64,000 bases of DNA from Symmetrospora coprosmae (GCA_008802785.1 VUYT01000004.1:248001-312000), one strand, 5' to 3'. Positions 10,917-23,530 are shown, counted from the first letter of the stretch. Numbers and translations are program-made. The notes: generated by a model from the letters alone, not told the origin.

Positions 10917-13900
10917 ATGGCTTCAGCCGCAGTAGATGCACCTTCGACCTCGCAGCTGCACAATGGTAGCTCGAGCGGTGCAGCCAGTGCTGAGGACGTT
11001 CAGGCAGCGCGCCTGAAGGCTCTGCAGGAGCAGATTGCAGCTCGCAAGCGGAAGCGCGAGTCTGCAGCCAGCGAGGACGTCAAGGGCAAAGGACGGGCAG
11101 TGACATTCAGCGAGGTCGAGCTGGACAGCGGCACGGGCGCTGCACCAGCCTCGGATGCAGCGGCGGCGGCAGCGCCAGTCTCCATCCTCAAGCCGGTACT
11201 CAGGACGAGCCAGGAGGACGCCTTCCGCGATGCCAAAGCCAGCGTGCCCAAGGCGCCCGAGAAGAAGAAGACAGTCGCAAAGAAGCGCTACCTGAAGGCC
11301 AAGCTCGAGCGGCGCAAGGCGAAGAAGCGCGCCGACAAGGACCCGTCTGCCGACGGAGCCGACAGCGAAGCACAGGGCAGTGATGACGCCGGCGAAGGCA
11401 ATGCTTCGGTGGATGCTGCGGCTGCTGTAGAGCAGCGTAAACTTGCCAAGAGAGCGAAGCGCGACGAGAGGAATGCACGCAAGCGGGGAGAGCTGCCTGC
11501 CGTCGAAGAGGGAGTGATGACAGACAGCGCACCAGGCCCGGAACAGGCCGATGATACGACCATGGTGGACAAAGAGGCACGCAAAACACAGCGCAAAGCG
11601 AAGAAGGAGGCCAAGCGGTCGGCTCTGGCTGCCGGCGAGACGTCCATGAACGCCGACGCGTCAAGCCTGATGGACCTGGACGGCTTGATATCGACTGAGC
11701 CAGGCTCTGCAGAGCTCTTGTTGCAGTCAGAGCCTCTGGTAGTAGCAGAGCCTCTCTCGCGACGAGAGCTAAAACAGCAAGCATTGCTTGAGGAGGCCAA
11801 AGCGATTCAGGACAAGGCGAACAAGAAGGCGGCCAAAGCAGCCCGCAAAGCCAAATTCGCGTCCGAGGCGCTGGGACACGCTGTAGGAGAACAAGCGGCG
11901 GGCAAGGAGGAGGAGCTTCCCCCAACGCAGAAGGACTCGCTGCCGAGATTCCCCGCGCCCGTTAAGCCCACCGCACCGAGCCAGCGCGAGCTCGACGATC
12001 TCGCCATTTCCAGCGAACTGCGGTATGCAGTCGTTGTCGATCAGTCCAGGGCAGTTGCGTTGCCCGACTATCAGGAGAGCAGCTCGCTGGCAGCGAAGCT
12101 GTCCGCTAGCACGCTGGAACGCCTGAGGGAAATGCAGATTGAGAGCCTCTTTGCCGTGCAAGCAGCTGTCCTACCGATCTTGCTGGAGAACCGCAAATTG
12201 TACTCGCCCAGGTCTCCTTCGAGGGATCTGTGCGTCAGTGCACCGACCGGATCAGGCAAGACGCTTGGCTATGTCATTCCGATGGTAGAGGTGCGTTTTT
12301 GTGGGCTTGTGTGGCTTGGCTCGGCTCCTGGGGTCTGACAGTAACGATTGTTATGGTATTTCGCAGATCTTGGGGAAGCGCACCATCACGCGCCTGCGGG
12401 GACTGGTCGTCCTGCCAACCCGAGACCTGGTCCACCAGGTGCGCGAGGTGTTCGAGCAGTTCTCGCATGGCACGGGGCTGCGGATAGGTACCGCGACAGG
12501 ACAGCATTCCTTCAGCCACGAGCAGAGCACGCTCGTCGACGAAAGCGAAGCCGATCTGCTCGGCGGGTCGAGCCGGGTAGACATCCTCATCGCTACGCCC
12601 GGTCGCCTGATGGATCACCTGAAGGCTACGCCCGGGTTCACACTGCAGCACCTGCGCTTCTTGGTCATTGACGAGGCGGATAGGCTGTTGAACCAGTCGT
12701 TCAATGACTGGCTCAAGACGGTCCTCAACCACATCGAGCGGACGTCTGTCAGGGAGCACGATCTCGACGAGGAAGATGACCAGAGCAGCGCCAACCGCAG
12801 AAACAGCAGGGCGGACGCCGTGGCTCCTGCTCTCATGGAGTCAAGCTTTGCGTGCATGCGGACGGACCTCGATGCCAAGCTACGCGGCTCCGTAAGTTCG
12901 CTCTTTGCGTGCATGTCTAATGTCGTCAGGGAGGTCACAGACTGATCTACCTTTGGCACTGGATTCAGACTCAAAAGCTCCTCTTCTCGGCAACACTGAC
13001 GCGAGATCCTGCTCGGGTCGCAGCTTTGCGTCTGAACAAGCCCGTCTACCTGGCAGTCACGGAGCCACGCAGCAAGCAGGCACGTCCAGAATCCGTCACG
13101 ATGAACGGCATCTTGGCCGATGCGGAAATGGCGGACGCGACGGTGGTCGATGGAGGCGATGCGTCCGATGACGAGGACGAGCAGGATCTGCTGGACGCCG
13201 AGAGGCGCTTTGCCCTTCCCAGCACGCTCAGCGAGAGCATGATTGTCACGTCGCCCGCGAGCAAGCCGCTCATCCTCTTGCACCTCCTGTACACGCTCTC
13301 GCTGCAGAAGACGCTGGCATTCACCAAGTCGGTCGAATCGGCCGCGAGACTTGTGTCGCTGCTCGAGTTCTTCTCGGCCGAGTACGCAAAGACCACCACG
13401 CTCGCGGGTGACGCTCGGACAATCACGGCCGCAAACTACTCGAGCGATCTCACGCCGGGCAAGCGGAGAGAGGTCATCGAGCGTTTCAAGAGCGGCGAGG
13501 TACAGGTGTGAGTCCCTGTGTCGTCTCGCTCATCCTGTGTGCGAAGCGGAACCTCCTGACACTCGGTGCCACTTCCGCCCTGCACAGGCTCGTCTGCTCG
13601 GACCTCGTCGCGCGCGGTATGGACATCTCTGGCGTCGAGCACGTCATCAACTATGACGTGCCCGTCGACATGCGCAAGTACGTGCACCGCGTGGGACGGA
13701 CTGCGCGGGCGGGCAAGGCGGGGCAGGCGTGGTCGCTCGTCGAGAAGCAGGAGGCGAGTTACTTCAAGAATCTCCTTCGCGACGCGGGCCGCTTCGACAA
13801 GGTCAAGAAGATCAAGGTGGCAGAGCGCGAGACGGAGAAGTTCGAGGAGGCGTACGGGGTGAGTCAACGTGCTTCACGATGCTCTGTGTGACGTGGCGTG

Positions 13901-13981
13901 TGCTTGGAGCGCAAGCTGACCTTGCCACTCTCTCTTCAGGATGCGTTGGACAAGCTACGGGACGCATACAGTAAGCAGTAG
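10917..13981 (+). CDS. DBP6: DEAD-box ATP-dependent RNA helicase Dbp6 (DDX51 type)
   Basis: Nucleolar helicase for early 60S ribosomal subunit assembly. Five exons: 10917-12290, 12367-12891, 12969-13507, 13588-13858 and 13940-13981, 916 residues. Motifs in order are APTGSGKT (I), LPTRDLVHQ (Ia), [10 protein letters not shown] (Ib), VIDEADRLL (II), FSATLTRD (III), [11 protein letters not shown] (V) and [10 protein letters not shown] (VI). The family-specific [13 protein letters not shown] and [10 protein letters not shown] blocks favour Dbp6 over other DEAD proteins. The first 380 residues are a Lys/Ala/Glu-rich coiled and disordered extension with many KRAKR-type clusters, as expected for nucleolar localisation. 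The final exon is only 42 nt and encodes the last 13 residues. Confidence 0.94.
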
Positions 13982-15385
13982 GGGGAACGTATACCAGGTC
14001 ATTCTGTATCTCCAAGACCGTGCGGCTGCAGCTTTCCCTTGCACACCCCCGAATGGCAAGCGTCCCTCTAGTCGGGACCACCGCCTTCTGGTGAACTCCG
14101 TCACACAAAAACCAGCAAGGTAGTCTGTGAAGCTATTCGGATACGCTGCTGCAGAATCTTTTACCATCGCCTCCGCAAGTGAGGCCTTGAACATGTCCCA
14201 GAGAGACAGGACGCGGACGAGATCTTCCGAATCGCAGCAGATCGCAGATAACGACGCATCGAATGCGTCCCGAAGCATCCACTTCTTCGTACCGCTAATT
14301 GTACGCGTAGTGCAGAGCAGACCGCTCCCGAAAGTGCCTTCCAAACGGAGGCAAAGATGTCACCGCCGTCACCGCCGAGCTGCTGCTGTAGAGGTGCGGT
14401 ACCAGACTTGCAGACGGCTTTTGCCTTTTCAGACTCCTCGAATTGGCATAGCGGCTTGTGTGTATGAATGAAAGCTGCCGCTGCGGGTCGCCGAGCGGAC
14501 TTGTGTCACTTGTGGTAGACGCCCCCCCCCCCTGTGCCTGGGTCCTTTCTTCACGCGCAAAACGCTCAGTGGCGGCGTTCATCACTTGCGCTATGGGCCA
14601 GCACACGTCCCGGGATCTGCATTAGGGGCACGGCATTGTCGAACGTGAATGCGTGAATGCACAGTGATGTAACAGTAGTAAAGCCGCTATCATAGCAGTG
14701 GTGCTCCATCCGTGGCGCAGAGACGTTTGACGCAACTCGAAGGCACGCTCTGGCGAGCGGGCCTTTTTGCCACCGAAGCACCCGCTCGAGGCCCACGACG
14801 CGTCTCGAAAGCTTGCAGGACTGTCAAGCACAGAGTCCAGCTGTATCGCAGAGACCGAATCCATCGAGGTATCTAGGCAGCATCACAGCAATCAGCAGTG
14901 ATACGAGCATCCTGCGATCATCGCGTCTCACTGCGGATACACGTCGAGCCAGACCAGATCCCCCCGTTGAAAGGGAAGGGAGAACGCCGGGTTGTTTGCT
15001 CGGAGGTGAGTGAGTGGCGGCGCACACCCAAGGAAGACAGCGAGCACTCTGGGATGCGGCAGAAGCTGATCCGACACGATACTGTGCTGCACACCATTCT
15101 CATATCCTTCGGGCGTCGCCGTTGCTGCTGACGTGCAATCCTCCACCACGCTTGGGGCGCGTGCTTGGGTCCTCCATCCTTGCGACTTGGTCCCTGCTCG
15201 CTCTCTGTGCCCTGGGTGCAGCCTGTGCGTGCGTGCGGGCGTGCGTCCCTTTCCAACGACGACGAGAGGGCAGCAGCGGATCTGATACACACACACGCAC
15301 ACACATCATCATCTTTGACCCACAGTAGATCTGGATCGAGGCAGTCAGCAAGCACCGAACCTGCTCGACTCTTACCGTGGCCGCC
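13982..15385. other. 1.4-kb gene-free interval
   Basis: The longest stretch without a supported gene. It holds an 11-nt C run at 14522-14532 and a short CA/GT-type tract (ACACACACGCACACACATC) near 15290-15307, which lies in the leader of the kinase gene. A 129-codon open frame on the minus strand (14344-13955) has no recognisable domain. A hairpin-like GC-rich stretch near 14745-14790 does not fold into a clear tRNA by eye. Confidence 0.5.
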
Positions 15386-18300
15386 ATGGCAGCCCTGCCT
15401 TACCCGCTCGGTCCAGGCTCGAGCTCGACGGGAGGGCCGACTGGCAACGACAGCGAATCCCGCCCAGCAGCGACATCAACCACTTTCGCAGGGTCCACGA
15501 CACTGCCGGACCTGTCACAGTACGCTCCTCGTCCCATTCCACCGCGACGTGAGGGCTCTGCCGCGTCCAGCGCTGCTGCTGCCGGTGTCGCGGGAGCAGG
15601 TGCAGGCGCGGCGCCGCCAGGGACGCGTGAACGACGGACCTCGCAGCTGTCCAACAGCTCGTCGCAGGACAGGCGGGGATCAACGTACGGCGCAGGACGC
15701 TACCCTTCTCCCGCTCCCAGTCCACCTGCCTCGTCCTCGCCTACATACGTTCAGGGCCTCTTCACCACACTCCCGTCCCTCACCTCCTCGGCCCAGCCAA
15801 ATTCGGCCTCCCCGCCGCAGCTCCAGCAGCAGCAGCAGCAGCAGCAGCCCGGGCCAGGGACGCGTAGGGATTCTGCAATAATGGCAGCAAGCAGCAGCGC
15901 CAGGGGCCAGCAAGGCTTCCTCCAGGGAATAGAGGCACAGCTCCAGATTCCACCGTTCAGAGGTGGGCCACAGGCGACGCAGAGCCATCACCACCAGTAC
16001 AATACGCGCTCGTCGTCCTCGAACACGACTGCAACACTGTCCTCATCCTCAGCAGGTGCAGCAGCCGGTCATTCTTCTTCGTCATCTTCCGCATCTTCTG
16101 TCCGACGCTCGCCTCAGCCTGATCAGCTGACACAGCAACAGCAGCAATATTTTCTGTATCAACAGCAACAGCAGCAGCAGCGTTTGTACGCCGAGCAGCA
16201 ACATCGGCAGCAGTGGGATCCATCGGCGACAGCAAGCGACGCGTCGTCAATGCAGCGCAGTCAGTCCAGCCAGCAGGCGAGCACGCACCGCCCGGCGAGC
16301 GCCACCATCGTCCCCGCCCACACGCAGCAGCAGTTCTACACGCACGACCAGTTTCTGAACCCGCATCAGGGCACGCCGCAGCAGTTCTCGCAGTCGGCAC
16401 GGGCCCCTCCACCTGGCGTAGTCACCTCGGCTGCCACGACCTCTGCCGCTGCGGCCTCGCATGGACCCGGTGGCGCCAATTCGCGGAACAGGGCTTCGCA
16501 CCAAATTGTCCCCCTCTCCGCGGCAGGGCAGCATGCCAGTCCGCCCGTCAACATTGCTCTGCACACGGCGCAGTACAGCCTCCCGCCCGGTAGGCAGAAG
16601 CTCTGCTTTGGCGACTACCAGCTCCTCCACACGCTTGGCGAGGGAGAATTCGGCAAAGTCAAGCTCGGTGTGCACAATCAGAGGTAGGCGTCTGTTTAGG
16701 TTGCTATCTACACGATGTCATGTCATACCACTGTGACCGAGCTGCTAAGCTAAGACTGGCACGTCATACCGCAGATGGGGCGAGGAGGTCGCCATCAAGC
16801 TCATCAAGAAAGGCAGCATCGAGAGCACCGCGCGGTCAATGAAGGTCCAGCGTGAGATTGAAGTGCTCAAGGTGGGTGTCACGGACGAGATCGATTTGAC
16901 CATGTGCCTGGACTGAATTGGACGCATCTCCTGCACTCGCAGATGGTCAGACATCCCCACATCGTCCGCCTACACGAAGTCATCGAAACGGATCGTTACA
17001 TCGGCATTGTGCTCGAGTATGCGAGCGGTACGTGCACATCCCGCTCAAGCTGGATTGCCTTTCTGACCCGGCATATTGGCTGATGGCTACCTTCCCCACA
17101 CAGGCGGCGAGCTGTTCGAATACATTCTGGCGCACAAGCACCTCCGAGAGAACATGGCATGCAAGCTGTTTGCCCAGCTCATATCGGGTGTCGCCTATCT
17201 CCATTCGCGAAAGGTCGTCCACCGAGACCTAAAGCTCGAGAATCTGCTGCTAGATCGGAATCGCAACATCATCATTACCGATTTCGGATTCGCCAACCGA
17301 TTCCACGATACTGGAAGCGACCTCATGGCAACGAGCTGCGGTTCGCCGTGCTATGCCGCGCCGGAACTCGTATTGCAGGATGGTTCATATGCTGGATCAG
17401 CAGTCGACGTCTGGTCATGCGGAGTCATCCTCTATGCCATGCTGTCAGGCTATCTGCCATACGACGACGACCCAGCCAACCCCGACGGCGACAACATCAA
17501 TCTCCTCTATCGCTACATCCAAAACACGCAGCTTACCTTCCCCGAATGGATTTCGCCCGAACCACGAGAGCTGCTGCTCATGATGCTTGTGCCGGAGCCT
17601 ACGCGTCGATGCACGCTGCGCGATGTCATGCGACACTCGTGGCTGCGGCGCTACCACCCCTTCTTCCAGAACAGCGTCGAGGAGCTTGAGCGCCAGGCCG
17701 AGGCTGGCTGGGAGGAGAAGCGCGTCCTCCTCATGCGGCAGCAGGAGCACTACTTCCGCTCGACGGGTCAGCCCCTCCCAGCTCACCTGCAGCGGAGCAT
17801 GTCGACACCAGGCGTCGCAGATCCGAGTTCCGCTCAGCAGAGGCACAGAAGCGCCATGGTGCACAGCGTCACGCAGCAACCCATGTCGCCGCCGTTGCAG
17901 CAGCTGCCGCCGCAGCAAGAACAGCAGCGCGCCACGTCTGCCATCCCAGCACACCTTGCTCCCTGGTCGCAGGGCAGGCCTTCGAGCGCCAGCTCGGGCA
18001 GTTCCGATCTTTCAGTATCCACCAGGCCGGGCTCGTTGCCAGCCCAGTCGTCGCGTCTGGCGCCAATTCTCCCAGACATCCAGTTCACCGATCCTTTCGC
18101 GCCATCCGACGCGTCAGCGCAGGGCACCGAGATGGAGCGGCCTGTCGAGGACACCCGACCGCTTTCGTCCGCCATGTACCCCTCTGCGTCAGCACCAGGC
18201 GAGGTCGAGACCATCTCCGATTCGCTGACCAGCGAAGGCGATATGCGGGGGGAGCCCCGCAGCAGGCGTACTGACGACGATGATGCCAGCACCACTAGCA

Positions 18301-21227
18301 GCAGTCGCGCTGCTCGCAACGGGCAGCATCGCGCCAGCACCTCGGCGGCCACGTCGGAAGCCGAGAAGAAGAGAAAGAGCAGTGCCCAGCAGCAGCAGGC
18401 CCTGAATTTCCCAGGCGACTATCCGGCTTCGCCTCCTGCCGAGTCAACAAGGTCGAAAGCCAAGGCACGGGAGTCGACCGCCGGCCCATCGGTACCTGCT
18501 CATCTCGCTGCCCAGCTCGGACAGGTCGGCGAGCAGCCTCTCGACACCAGTCTGCCAATTTTGGAAGCGGCGGCAGCAGCCGAGACCATGGACGTCCACA
18601 TGCAATCGCCAAACGCCTCGCCTGCGCGGTCGTCCGAGGGCCATCCTGCGCAACTCCCGCCGGCCTCCGGCGAGCAGCCCACGCTCTCGACGGTCATCCC
18701 CTCGGGCTCGCTCACCCTATCCGATCCCATATCGAGCTCTACAGCTATCCCAATTGTTGCGGTGCCGAGCGTCTCGCCCGTCCTTGAGCAGGCAGAAGCA
18801 CCCCTCGACAGTCCGCCTGCCACGTCCGTGTCTTCTGCATCGAGTGGCAGCAGGGAGCGCGAACGGCCAGCAGCACCAGCAGAAAGTGCTCTCACGCCCA
18901 AGAAGGCGGGACCGAAGCCGCAGTCGGTCGCGCAGATTACGCCACCCTCTTCGCCGCTTGGTCCGAGCGCTGGGAGCGTCGTCGTGTCCCCCTCCCGAAC
19001 ACCGAAGCGCTCTGCTGCGTCGTCCGCGGCAGCTGCCGAAGCCCTCGAGGCGTCGCAACGGACTCCGAAAGCAAGTGCTCAGCAACAGCAGCAGCCGGTA
19101 CCGCCAAAAGGGCCTCTCAGCCCGCAGCGCTCGGTCGTGCCGTTTCCTTCGCCCAGGCAGGATCGGCGACCAGCTACGGCGGCGTCGCTGGAGCGGGAGA
19201 CATCGACGAGCAGCTCGCGCAGGGAAGCTTCCGGAGACTCGGGCAATCGCCCAGCTTCTGCCCGTCCACCTCTGGCTGCGAGCAACTCGACCTCAAGCAA
19301 GACTGGCGCCCCTCGTCACCGCAAGGGGCTGTCCATCTCGCGGTTGCTTGGTAGCTCGACTACAAGCGTCGACAGGACCGATGTGCCAGGAGAGCCATCC
19401 CGCTCGCGCCAGAACAGTACAGACAGTGGAGCACAGTCGCCCGCTGGTGGAAGCCTGTCGACCATCGAGGACCTCAGCAAAAGCAGGAACCGCAGACGCA
19501 AGGCGCTCAGCCTTGTTGTTGATCCTTTCGGGCGCTCAGGCGGCGCTAGCGGAACCAGCAATGCTCAATCAGGTGCGGCTGTCAATGCTGCAGCAAAGAA
19601 TCGCCGCTCGGCCAGAGTGCAGACGGCTGCCGAGGCCAGTCAGCGTCCGCGCTCCGGCACGGCTTCCGCGACTGTACCAGCGCAAGCGACGAATCCACAC
19701 CGTGCCACCGTGCAAATCCCTGTCTCGCCTTCGATGACAAGCGTCACCGGCAATCCGAGCACGTCTCGACAATCTCTCGTGCCCGCCTCGCAGATCCCGC
19801 AGCCGACGTATCAGCCGCGGCAGGTTGCCGCTGAGCATAAGCAGTCCAAACGCGTCTCGGACTGGTTCAAGTGGCCCAAATCGCCGCGAGACTCATCGTC
19901 TCTGTCGCAGTCGGTCATGTCGCCCTCTGCCATGGCTCCCTCGGCTCCAAATGCGAACGTCGCCGGTGCCGGTGCCCGTCCAGAGGGCGAGAGGAGCAGA
20001 AGGGACTCGTCCCAGATTGCTCGACCTGCGACTCGCAGCAGGCAGTCTACAGCCACGCAGGCAGTCACTCAGTCGCTTCCCACTGCTCTGCCGCAGCACC
20101 AGCAGCCCACTGTTGTCGTCACTGGCGCGCAGACCCCGACATCTACCACCTTCCCGCGCGAGGCTCTTGCTGCAATCCCCGCGACAGCCTCTGTCCCGCG
20201 AGTCGTCGCGACGCCTGCCGAGGCGCGCATGTACGTCACTGGCACTGCTGCGTCGAACAATACGGCCGCGGTGCCCAAGTCTACCCTCACAGCCCAACGA
20301 AGCCTCCGGAACAGGGTCGTAGGCGCTGGGAATGCGTCTGACTCGGCGGCAACCTCCGGCGTATTTGACGACAGCAGGCTCAAGGTGCACTCTGGAGGTG
20401 CGTCATCCGCTGCTGATACCTTGGCTATGGATATGCCATCGATGGAGCTGATCTCTCGTTTCTTTGTCGCAGCCACCGACAAGCGCACCGTAACGAAGAC
20501 ACCACCGCCTCAGATCGTCGAGGAGCTCAAGCGGACGTGAGTTAGGCGAAGAATGCGCCTGGTGTGCACGAGAGAGCGAGCGACACTGAACATCGTTTGA
20601 ATGCACGCAGTCTCTACGGCATGGGCATGGAGCTCGAGCGCGATGGCGATTACCGGATCCGCGCAGTACGCCGGAGCCGGAAGTCCGTCCTTGCCTCTTC
20701 GGCGGCACCGTCTTCTGCGCTGTCTCCTTCGCCGAGCAGCACCTTCCGCTCGTTCTTCGGTCGCAAGAACAGCGCTACAACCACGGGCAGCCTACCTGTG
20801 TCGCAGCAGCAGCACTCCCCTTCCATGCCTTCGCCGGCACTCACGAGCTCGTCGCTCGCCATGGAAAACACGCCCGAGTCTGCTGCGCTCTCGCCGAGCC
20901 TGTCGACGCACAGCACCATGAACGCCCTCGGCCAGTCACAGTACCAGCCTCAGACGCAGACCGCGCCGCAACCGCAGCCGTTCTTTGGCGGGAAAGCCGA
21001 TCTCGGAGGCGAGGTCAAGTTCACCGTCGAGGTTGTCAAGGTTCGCGGCCTCACTGGCCTCTACAGCTTGGAGGTCAAGAGGATCAAGGGCACGCTCAGC
21101 GACTGGCGAGAGAACCATGTGAGTGACAGATGCCTCCTCAGGACGCCTTTGCTGCCCAGCTGAGTGTGGCCTGCTTCCCCTCCAGGATGCCTTCTTGGAC
21201 CGCCTCAACCTTGGCTCGGCCCTCTGA
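15386..21227 (+). CDS. Kin4/Kin1-like serine/threonine kinase with long disordered regions and KA1-like tail
   Basis: Six exons: 15386-16683, 16775-16871, 16943-17027, 17104-20536, 20611-21118 and 21186-21227, 1,820 residues. The first 400 residues are Ser/Gln/Ala rich with several poly-Gln runs. The catalytic domain (about 409-690) has [12 protein letters not shown] (P-loop), [10 protein letters not shown] (Lys), [12 protein letters not shown] (catalytic loop), TDFGFANRF (DFG) and [14 protein letters not shown] (activation segment), with a [10 protein letters not shown] insertion typical of the Kin4/Frk1 group. About 1,000 residues of disordered Ser/Pro/Ala sequence follow. The end ([20 protein letters not shown], then [11 protein letters not shown]) resembles a KA1 membrane-binding domain, as in Kin1/MARK kinases. 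Roles in spindle-position checkpoint or polarity are suggested by family only. I am sure of the kinase class, less of the ortholog name. Confidence 0.9.
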
Positions 21228-22007
21228 GCTCATCCAGGCTCTCCGTTGATCACCTCAAAGCCATGCCTTCCCCTAACCTTCCCCCAGTACTCCCGCCTTG
21301 TTTCGCACTTCACGCTTAATCAGTACAGCGCCTTCGCCTTCCGCATCTCCCCCAATCTTCAGACATATACATCCCGCTCGCTTCTGGACTCCGCAAGCAT
21401 CGTCATCCAGCTCAGACATAGCAGTAAAAGTATAACTCAGTAGCAGCATGCAGTAATCATCGTTCATCGCTCGGCAGCGCCATCGACGCACATCTCGCAT
21501 CCGTCCGTTTCATCTTCTCCTGTCCTCTCCGTTTGGCCATCTGCATCTACAGCGTCAGGGTACGGTACCTGCCTTTCTTCTAGGAGTGAAGAGTTGCCTG
21601 TAATTCATTACGTGAACTCGCCCGTTTAGCGAACGTCGTACTGCGTCTATGCTTGCTAGCCCGACCTTCTTCTCCTGAGCGCGCTCTGCCATCTGCATCG
21701 CGCACGGACCTGTTTCAAGCACGGACGGGAGTGCGTTTCCTGCCTTGGGCAAGCACAGCTCAAGTCACTGGCAGTTGATGTCGTTCGCTGCATCTCTACC
21801 AGACCTGGTAGCCTGCTTCAGCGCGTGCGAGCATTCTCTCGCTGCTCGTCGTCCTTCATGCGCGTCGGCCCGCAGCTTGCCTCTGCCCTGCGCAAAGTGT
21901 CTCTCCACCATCATCGTCACACGAAACCTGGTTGCGCATTACAAGCGGCTCCTCCATTCTCTGCTATTCCTATCTCCGCATCTTCAGACGCTCTGACCTC
22001 AGCCGCC
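21228..22007. other. Intergenic region between the kinase and thymidylate kinase genes
   Basis: 780 bp holding the kinase 3' region and the CDC8 promoter. The first 200 bp are relatively AT-rich (AATCAGTACAGC, CAGTAAAAGTATAACTCAG), which suits a fungal 3' end. No gene, repeat or structured RNA was recognised. Confidence 0.5.
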
Positions 22008-22934
22008 ATGCAAGCAGGAAGCAACGGCCCATCCAGCAGCGCGTCGTCCGCCTCGACGTCGACGTCGTCCAGCTCGCAGCGGGGCGCCTTTATCGTCTTC
22101 GAGGGGCTCGACCGGTCAGGCAAGAGCACGCAATGCCTGAAGCTCGTCGAGAACCTCAGGAAGGCGGGCGTAAAGGCGAAGGGAATCCGCTTTCCTGGTG
22201 CGTTGCGGTCTGGCGGACCCTTCTCATCCTGCGCTGGGACGCGCCTCACCGCTCACATTGACGCTTTGCAGACCGGACCACAACGACGGGCAAGATGATT
22301 GACAGCTACTTGAAACAGTCGTCAGAGCTGGACGACCACGCTATACACCTACTGTTTGCCGTCAATCGCTGGGAGAAGGCGTCAGTGTCTCCCCTTCTTA
22401 CCGTCCTGCATGACGGCCCGCTGACGCTCCTCCTTGTCCCGTTCTGCGGTCCCAGCAAATCCATTCTCGAAGATTTGAAACAAGGGACGACGGTCGTGTG
22501 TGACAGATATGCCTTCTCTGGCGCTGCCTTTTCCGCTGCGAAGGTGTGCTTCCCTGCTCTGTCCTTCCCTCCTTAAGGCGGCAAGCCAGGCTGACGTCCT
22601 CCCACCACACTACAAGCAGGGCCTGGACTACACATGGTGCAAGTCACCAGACGTTGGGCTCCCCCTACCCGACCTGACGTGTTTCCTGTCCGTCTCGCCC
22701 GACGTTGCTGCCAGTCGAGGCGGGTTCGGAGAGGAGCGGTACGAGAGCCGCGAGATGCAGGCGGCTGTCCGGCGCGTCTTTGCAACGATAGCGGGCGAGG
22801 TGGGCCCGCAGCGGTGGAGGGAGGTGAATGCGGATGGGACGATGGAGGACGTTGAGCGCGAGCTGCTGTCACTGGCAGAGGGGCTGCTCGCACAGGAGGG
22901 GAGACCTGCAGAGGTGGGAGAGCTCTGGCGGTGA
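22008..22934 (+). CDS. CDC8: Thymidylate (dTMP) kinase
   Basis: Essential enzyme phosphorylating dTMP to dTDP for DNA synthesis. Four exons: 22008-22197, 22272-22380, 22456-22543 and 22620-22934, 233 residues. The P-loop FEGLDRSGKSTQ follows a 25-residue Ser-rich N-terminal extension. RFP and then DRTTTTGKMIDSYL span the first intron; VVCDRYAFSGAAFSAAKG is the DRY/H motif with the adjoining dTMP-binding helix, and LDYTWCKSPDVGLP is the conserved substrate-binding block. FGEERYES lies in the expected lid region. Length is slightly above yeast Cdc8 because of the N-terminal extension. The third intron contains two in-frame AG sites; the one at 22618-22619 keeps the family sequence continuous. 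Confidence 0.95.
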
Positions 22935-23530
22935 CGCGGGTTCGGTGCACGTGCCAGGCACAGGGGTTCTTCGCCACAGGGGCGGAGTCGCATCTTCGGG
23001 GAGATTCTCCCTCCGTCGCATTCGCTGGAAGGAAGCCATGATTACAGTATTCACACTTGGTCGCACTCGTACGTACGTGGTAGCATCGCTGCAGTCTGTT
23101 GTTGTACCGAGCTCGATGCGTACAGGCGGGGTTGTCTGTTTGCGCCCCTCCCTCCTCCCTCCCTCCCTCCCTCCGGCCGGCTCAGTGACGCGTCTACTCT
23201 ATGAACTCCGCTTCCTCCGCCGTCGCCCGGACCCTCTCTCTCCCTCCCATACGCATCCTGCTGCATCTCTCTCCCTCTGCAGGCTCGCCTCTTTCGCTTT
23301 CCCACCTCCCTGTCTGCCTCTCTCCTCCGCTCCAATCACCATCATTGCATCCCTCGCAATATCCGCATCGCATCGCACCGCATCGCATCGCACCGCGCCA
23401 CACTGCCACTCCATCGTCCCTTCCTTTCCTGCCCTACGGCTGCTACCTTCCCTTCCTTCCTCCTACCTGCACACCTTCTGCTGCCCCATCTAACATCAGC
23501 CCTCCTCCACTCCACGCACAACCCCGCAGG
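22935..23530 (+). promoter_or_regulatory. Pyrimidine-rich promoter/leader of the RRM gene with short tandem repeats
   Basis: 596 bp between CDC8 and the next ATG. From about 23145 to 23530 the plus strand is strongly C/T-biased, with a CCCT/CTCC microsatellite at 23148-23174 and a CGCAT/CGCAC pentamer array at about 23361-23399. Such strand-asymmetric CT tracts are common in fungal core promoters and 5' leaders. Open frames across it are the low-complexity by-product of this bias, not evidence for protein. Promoter function is inferred from position. Confidence 0.5.
23361..23399 (+). repeat. Degenerate CGCAT/CGCAC pentanucleotide repeat
   Basis: About seven tandem copies of a five-base unit alternating CGCAT and CGCAC, immediately before the more C/T-rich part of the leader. 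The unit is not a multiple of three and it lies 130 bp upstream of the assigned start codon, so it is non-coding in this model. Confidence 0.75.

Noticed and set aside
13955-14344. A 129-codon minus-strand frame in the gap after DBP6
   Set aside because: No domain, no conserved pattern, and composition like its non-coding surroundings.
14700-14800. A tRNA-like GC-rich segment
   Set aside because: I could not draw a cloverleaf with a proper T arm and anticodon; base pairing looks incidental.
23201-23520. Extension of the RRM protein upstream through the CT-rich region
   Set aside because: The frame is open only because of C/T bias and simple repeats; the peptide is Pro/Ser/His low complexity and the ATG at 23531 is a better start.
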